A DNA stretch of 64,000 bases from Allobogoriella alba (lineage in GTDB: Bacteria > Actinomycetota > Actinomycetes > Actinomycetales > Actinomycetaceae): positions 1-64,000 of the forward strand of contig NZ_JBHTCQ010000001.1 of assembly GCF_042665525.1 (NCBI RefSeq), given 5' to 3'. Positions 59,806-64,000 of this stretch are shown piece by piece. Both the position numbers and the translations under genes were made by a program. The notes below the pieces were generated by a model. The model made no database searches and was not told where the DNA came from. It was given only the letters and a program-made list of their open reading frames with translations. Position 1 is the stretch's first letter, and each line of letters starts with the position of its first letter.

Positions 59806-61527
59806 TCAGCGGACCACCCGACGGGCCCACACCGCGATCGCCTCGACGCTCAGCACGACCGCGAGGACCAGCAGCACGATGGTGGTCACGACCCCGAACT
59901 CCTGCACGCGGGCGGCGTTGAGCAGGTAGAAGCCGATGCCGCCCGCGCCGACGATCCCGAGCAGGGTCGCCGAGCGGATGTTGACGTCGAGCTGGTACAG
60001 CACGTGCGCGACGAACGCCGGGAGTGCCTGCCGCAGCGTCGCCCCGAAGAACACCTGGCTGCGGGTGGCGCCGGCCGCGCGCAGCGCGTCCTGGACCCGC
60101 ACGTCGGTCTCCTCGACGGAGTCCGCGACGAGCTTGCCGAGCAACCCGACGGAGCCGATGCCCAGCGCCAGCGCGCCGGGGACGGGCCCGAGGCCGGTGA
60201 TGACGATGAGCACGATCGCGATGATGAGCTCGGGGAAGGCCCGCACCGTGACGATCACCGTCCGCAGCGCGGTCGCCACCCGCGGGTGGGGGGCGACGTT
60301 CCGCGCCGCCAGCACACCGATCGGCAGCGCCAGGACCATGCCGAGCAAGGTCGCGGCGAGGCCGATCTGCACGGTGATGAGCAGCGCCTCGAGCAGGGTG
60401 GGCAGGATGCCGCCCGTCTCCGGGGGCCAGAACAGCCCGACGGCGGCGGGTAGGCCGGCCAGGTTCTCGCCGAGCGCGGCCACGTCGATGCCGCTGCCGA
60501 CCGTCGCGGCCGCGAGGACCGCGACGGTGACGAGCACGCCGGCCAGGCGGCGGATCCGCTCGGCGTCCCAGGGCGGGGTGACGCGGACGCGGCCGTCGCG
60601 GCGCCGCTGCGGCCGGTGCGTCTCCCGCGGGGCGTGCACCCAGGCGTCGGTGAGGCGGCCGAGCCAGCCGCCGCGGTCCCCCGCGCCGGGTGCCAGACGG
60701 GCCCGGATCGCCCCGGAGAGCAGCTCGAGCAGGACGCACACGACGAGCACGACGAGGGCGAGCGCCATGCCGCGCTGGTAGTTCATCGTGCGCAGCGCGT
60801 TCGCGATCTCCATGCCGATGCCGCCGACGCCCACGTAGCCGAGCAGCACCGCCGTTCGCAGGTTGATGTCGAACCGGTGCAGGGCGGTGGCCACGACCTG
60901 CGGCATGACCTGGGGCAGGACGGCACCGGTGATCCACTGCCAGCGCCGCCCGCCTGCGGCGGTGATGGCCTCGGGCGGTCCGGCGTCGACCTGCTCGATC
61001 GCGTCCGCGTAGAGCTTGCCGATCATGCCGACGGAGTGGAACGCCAGGGCCAGGATCCCGGGCAGCGCCCCGAGCCCGAGGAACCGGAAGAGGACGATCG
61101 CGAAGATGACGTCGGGGATGGCGCGGCTGAGCACGATGAGGGAGCGGGCGGCGCCGCGGGCGAGTGGGCCCGTCGTGGTGTTCGCGGCGGCGAAGATGGC
61201 CGCCGGCGTGGACAGCACGACGGCCAGGGCGGTCGCGACGACGACGATCGCCAGCGTCTGCGCGGTCATCGCGACGAGCTCGCCCAGCGGCGGGAAGTCG
61301 AGCGGGACCACACGCGCGAGGAACGCCGTCGCGTTGTCGACGCTGTCGACCATGGTCGCGAGGTTGATCCGCAGGTCGATGACCGACCACACGGCCGCCG
61401 CGAGCACGCCGAGCAGCACCACGACGGCGCCGGCGGACCGCACGCGGGGCCGGGGGCGCCGCGGGACGGCGAGCGCCGTGGGACGGGCCGCGCGTCCTGC
61501 CGGAGCGGTGAGCGCGCTGATGGTCAG
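59806..61527 (-). CDS. phnE: PhnE-type phosphonate permease, two fused channel domains
   Basis: 573 residues if it starts at a CTG whose CTGA overlaps the phnC stop; no ATG, GTG or TTG gives a coupled start. A GTG at 61443 would remove the basic N-terminal tail and leave only three residues before helix 1, so I favour 61527 but am not sure. Two homologous halves follow, each with an EAA loop and a GGIG end: AGGRRWQWITGAVLPQVMPQ...GVGGIGME and AGATRSQVFFGATLRQALPA...GAGGIGFY. This equals PhnE1 plus PhnE2. Confidence 0.9.
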   Translation of the reverse strand: MTISALTAPAGRAARPTALAVPRRPRPRVRSAGAVVVLLGVLAAAVWSVIDLRINLATMVDSVDNATAFLARVVPLDFPPLGELVAMTAQTLAIVVVATALAVVLSTPAAIFAAANTTTGPLARGAARSLIVLSRAIPDVIFAIVLFRFLGLGALPGILALAFHSVGMIGKLYADAIEQVDAGPPEAITAAGGRRWQWITGAVLPQVMPQVVATALHRFDINLRTAVLLGYVGVGGIGMEIANALRTMNYQRGMALALVVLVVCVLLELLSGAIRARLAPGAGDRGGWLGRLTDAWVHAPRETHRPQRRRDGRVRVTPPWDAERIRRLAGVLVTVAVLAAATVGSGIDVAALGENLAGLPAAVGLFWPPETGGILPTLLEALLITVQIGLAATLLGMVLALPIGVLAARNVAPHPRVATALRTVIVTVRAFPELIIAIVLIVITGLGPVPGALALGIGSVGLLGKLVADSVEETDVRVQDALRAAGATRSQVFFGATLRQALPAFVAHVLYQLDVNIRSATLLGIVGAGGIGFYLLNAARVQEFGVVTTIVLLVLAVVLSVEAIAVWARRVVR

Positions 61528-62375
61528 CTCCCGGCGCGCGCCAGCCGCGGCACCCGCCGCGCCGTCCGGGCGGCCACGGCCGGCCTGACGGGCTCCGGTG
61601 CCGCGGGCGCGGAGGCGTAGACCTCCAGCGCGTCCGATCGGCTCATGCCCGCCGCGTCCCGGTCGAGCACCACCCTGCCGTCGTTGAGGCCGACGACCCG
61701 GTCGGCGACGTCGAGAGCCAGGTCCACCTGGTGGAGGCTGCACAGCACGGTCAGGTCACGCTCCTGGCTGATGGCGGCCAGCAGCTCCATGACGCCGGCG
61801 GAGGACACCGGGTCCAGCGACGCGACGGGCTCGTCGGCGAGCAGCACGGTCGGGTGCTGGATCAGTGCCCGCGCGATGGCGACGCGCTGCTGCTGCCCGC
61901 CGGAGAGCGTGTCCGCCCGCTGGAAGGCCTTGTCGGCCAGGCCGACGCTGGCGAGCTCAGCCATCGCCGCCTCCCGCACCGCCCGCGGGTAGCTGAACAG
62001 GCCGAACCGGGGCCCGCGCAGCGAGCCGAGCTTCCCGGTGCAGACGTTCTCGAGGACGGACATCGGCCCGACGAGGTGGAAGTGCTGGAAGATCATCCCG
62101 ACCCGGCACCGCAGCTCCCGCAGCGTCCGCGCGGACGCGTCGTGGACCTCGACCCCGAGGGTCGAGATGCGGCCGGACGTCGGGCGGTGCAGCCCGTTGA
62201 CGTGCCGCAGCAGGGTGGACTTCCCGGACCCGGACAGGCCGAGCAGCACGTTCATGCGCCGGGGTGCGACGTCCATGGTCACGTCGTCCAGCGCGGTGAC
62301 GGCGCCGAAGCGCTTGGTGACGTTCTCCAGGCGGATGACGGTCTCGGTGTCCGCGAGTGCGGCAGCTGCGCTCAT
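61524..62375 (-). CDS. phnC: PhnC, phosphonate ABC transporter ATPase
   Basis: 283 residues from an ATG with GAGGAG upstream. Walker A GLSGSGKS (46-53), Q-loop IFQHFHLVGP, signature LSGGQQQRV and Walker B VLLADEPVASLDP, as in PhnC. It powers phosphonate uptake with PhnD and PhnE. It is 11 bases downstream of phnD. Confidence 0.95.
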   Translation of the reverse strand: MSAAAALADTETVIRLENVTKRFGAVTALDDVTMDVAPRRMNVLLGLSGSGKSTLLRHVNGLHRPTSGRISTLGVEVHDASARTLRELRCRVGMIFQHFHLVGPMSVLENVCTGKLGSLRGPRFGLFSYPRAVREAAMAELASVGLADKAFQRADTLSGGQQQRVAIARALIQHPTVLLADEPVASLDPVSSAGVMELLAAISQERDLTVLCSLHQVDLALDVADRVVGLNDGRVVLDRDAAGMSRSDALEVYASAPAAPEPVRPAVAARTARRVPRLARAGS

Positions 62376-62386
62376 CGGAAGGCTCC

Positions 62387-63385
62387 TCACTCCACGCAGG
62401 ACGGTGAACGGGTGATGTCGCAGACCTCGCGGATGCCGTCGTACAGGCTGTCCTCGACCGGGACGTACCCGTAGGTGTGGGACTCCGGCATCACGCAGTC
62501 GTCCTCGGACTCGCAGTAGCCGTTCTCCACCATCCACGGCACGTTCATGTCCTCGGCGAAGAGGGTGCTGAGCTGGTCCCGGAGCTCCTGCGGCAGCCGG
62601 TCGCTCATCACGGTGGGGCTGCCGGGGATCACCTCGGACTCCCAGACCACCTCGAGGTCGCCCTCCTGGAGCTGGCCCGACTCGACGAGCTCCTGGGTGA
62701 CCATCGTGTCGTAGGCGAAACCGGCGTCGCAGGTACCGTCCGCGACCGAGAGGGCCGAGGCGTCGTGGCCACCCGCGAGCACGGGCTCGACGTCGTTCTC
62801 GGGGTCGATGTCGTTCTCCATCAGCCCGGCCGACGGGTAGAGATAGCCGGAGGTCGACGTCGGGTCCACGAAGCAGACCCGCTGCCCCTCGAACCCGGCG
62901 AGGTCGGTGATGTCGCTGCCGGCGGGCACGATCCCGTAGGACCGGTAGCCCGGGTCCTCGTCGGCGGAGTCCACCACCGCCCCGAGCAGCTCGACGCCGG
63001 CGTCGCCGTCCTTGGCGGTGACGTAGGAGAACGGTCCGAGCGCCGCCACGTGGACCTGGCCGGCGCGCAGGGCCTCGATGACGGCGGCGTAGTCAGTGGC
63101 CTCCTGCTGCTCCACGGGGATGCCCGTCTCCTGCTCGATGACATCCATGACGTGGCCGTAGTCCTCGGTGATGCTCGAGGCGTTCTCGCTCGGGATGGAG
63201 GCGAACACCAGCGTCTCGGGTGTCTCGCCGGCCTCGGAGCTTGCGTCTCCGCCGCCGGCGGCCGCGCCGGCACCGGCTCCGCCGTCGGCGTCCTCCGCGG
63301 CGGAGGAGCCGCACGCGGCGAGCAGCAGGGCGGACGCTGCCGCGGCCGCGAGCGCGGCAACGGGGCGTCGGGCAGGTCGGGTCAT
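62387..63385 (-). CDS. phnD: PhnD, phosphonate/phosphite-binding lipoprotein
   Basis: 332 residues from the ATG at 63385. Lipoprotein signal with LLAAC (Cys25) and a Gly/Ala-rich linker. The PhnD pattern is clear: VFASIPSENASSITEDYGHV, VEQQEATDYAAVIEALRAGQ, VHVAALGPFSYVTA, CFVDPTSTSGYLYPSAGL and DAGFAYDTMVTQELVE. The ligand could be a phosphonate, phosphite or phosphate ester; the neighbouring C-P lyase genes favour phosphonate. A PHO-box-like repeat is about 105 bases upstream. Confidence 0.95.
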   Translation of the reverse strand: MTRPARRPVAALAAAAASALLLAACGSSAAEDADGGAGAGAAAGGGDASSEAGETPETLVFASIPSENASSITEDYGHVMDVIEQETGIPVEQQEATDYAAVIEALRAGQVHVAALGPFSYVTAKDGDAGVELLGAVVDSADEDPGYRSYGIVPAGSDITDLAGFEGQRVCFVDPTSTSGYLYPSAGLMENDIDPENDVEPVLAGGHDASALSVADGTCDAGFAYDTMVTQELVESGQLQEGDLEVVWESEVIPGSPTVMSDRLPQELRDQLSTLFAEDMNVPWMVENGYCESEDDCVMPESHTYGYVPVEDSLYDGIREVCDITRSPSCVE

Positions 63386-63490
63386 CGCTCTCTTCCTCTG
63401 GTCGGGCCCGGGAGGGCCGGGCGTCCCGACCAGGCTCACGTGCGTGCCTGACCTGCCGTCCACGGGTCACGCAACACGTGAGGGCGGGGC

Positions 63491-63508
63491 GGTGAACTCT
63501 CGTCGAAC
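63491..63508 (-). promoter_or_regulatory. PHO-box-like direct repeat before phnD
   Basis: On the coding strand GTTCGACGAGAGTTCACC: two 7-base units exactly 11 bases apart, the second a perfect GTTCACC. It lies between the GntR-type regulator and phnD and suits PhoP activation under phosphate limitation. Confidence 0.7.
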
Positions 63509-63540
63509 TTGCGGGACAAGTCGCGCCGGGTCGTGCGGTC

Positions 63541-64000
63541 TCAGCCGGGGTACGCCAGGTCGGGGTTGTCGAACTCGAAGACGAGGCGGATGACGTCCTG
63601 CCGCATCCAGGACCGGGAGTAGAGCAGGGCGCGCCCGGTGCGGGCGTCGCGGGTGACGGTCTCGATCGTCCAGACGGGGACCGCCCGCTCGAGCTCGAGG
63701 CGCTCCTCGACGTCCTCGGGCGGGAAGTCGGGCGCAGCCCGGCTCCACGCCCGGACCGGCTGGTACCGGCCCATGCGCAGCACCTCGTTGAGGGACTCGA
63801 CGGCGCGCAGCGAGACGTCGACGTGCTCCAGGACCTCGGGGGCGAGCCACTCCTCGATGCTGTTGGCGATGAGGTCGTCGACGTAGCCGACCCGCAGCAG
63901 ACGGTTCAGCGGCGTCCCGGGGTCGCACTCGAGGGCCGTGGCGACGACGTCGGGCACCGGCATCTGCGTGACGTCGACGAGGAACGTCCGGGCCTCGCTG
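63541..64000 (-). CDS. GntR-family regulator, UTRA domain (partial, 5' end outside window)
   Basis: The visible 153 residues are the C-terminal ligand-binding UTRA domain: RTFLVDVTQMPVPDVVATAL, LNRLLRVGYVDDLIANSIEE, VPVWTIETVTRDARTGRALL and a final YSRSWMRQDVIRLVFEFD. The frame stays open to the window edge, so the HTH is outside. An upstream ATG at 63963 would cut the domain and is not the start. PhnF of E. coli and mycobacteria has the same HTH-UTRA layout and position, so this is the likely local regulator of the phn genes. Confidence 0.88.
   Translation of the reverse strand, partial: SEARTFLVDVTQMPVPDVVATALECDPGTPLNRLLRVGYVDDLIANSIEEWLAPEVLEHVDVSLRAVESLNEVLRMGRYQPVRAWSRAAPDFPPEDVEERLELERAVPVWTIETVTRDARTGRALLYSRSWMRQDVIRLVFEFDNPDLAYPG

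Overview
The window is very GC-rich, almost all coding, with short gaps, many GTG starts and 4-base ATGA/GTGA stop-start overlaps. It carries an HspR/HAIR heat-shock operon, PHO-box-like repeats and many lipoprotein-type binding proteins. This points to a high-GC actinobacterium, probably of the Micrococcales; the genus cannot be read from the sequence. No tRNA, rRNA, insertion sequence, phage gene or CRISPR array was seen, so it looks like chromosomal backbone rich in transport.

Layout. 1-2.5 kb: the RGG-like tail of a gene that starts outside the window, a small proline-rich protein, and a secreted repeat protein with a CHRD-like end. 2.5-6.6 kb: divergent amidase and prolyl oligopeptidase, then a small membrane protein. 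6.6-10.8 kb: dnaK-grpE-dnaJ-hspR behind two HAIR operators. 10.9-22.4 kb: an LPETG wall protein, a WYL regulator with an epoxide hydrolase, a DinB/RidA pair, a DUF418-type membrane protein, formate-THF ligase (fhs), a metallothionein-like protein, a Nudix hydrolase, a glycosyltransferase and a threonine dehydratase-like enzyme. 22.5-29.6 kb: a LacI-controlled operon of binding protein, two permeases and a GH78 alpha-L-rhamnosidase. 30.1-34.4 kb: a binding protein-ATPase-permease-permease importer. 34.6-39.8 kb: a Dpp/Opp-type peptide importer with a fused double ATPase. 40-48.4 kb: cupin, lipase maturation factor-like protein, GDPD, a GNAT, four tandem paralogues of an uncharacterised membrane-anchored family, a family-A DNA polymerase-like protein and another GNAT. 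48.5-52.5 kb: a thiamine-type ABC importer behind a TPP riboswitch. 52.6-64 kb: a complete phosphonate uptake and C-P lyase locus.

How genes work together. The phosphonate locus runs, in transcription order, from a GntR/UTRA regulator (cut by the window edge) through phnD, phnC and a double phnE (uptake) to phnG, phnH, phnI, a phnJ-phnK fusion, phnL, phnM and an inositol monophosphatase-type phosphatase. PHO-box-like direct repeats lie before phnD and before phnG. The rhamnosidase operon pairs import of a sugar with a glycosidase that could release rhamnose from it, under two LacI-type operators 70 bp apart.

Most unusual features. Two perfect 92-bp cassettes sit between two permease genes. 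Each encodes the same 31-residue mini-ORF with ATGA overlaps at both ends and brings a Shine-Dalgarno sequence to the next gene. A diverged relative sits at the matching kind of junction 6 kb away. Other notable points are the PhnJ-PhnK fusion, a 60-bp-period repeat in the tail of PhnI, the four-paralogue cluster and a zinc-finger-less DnaJ.
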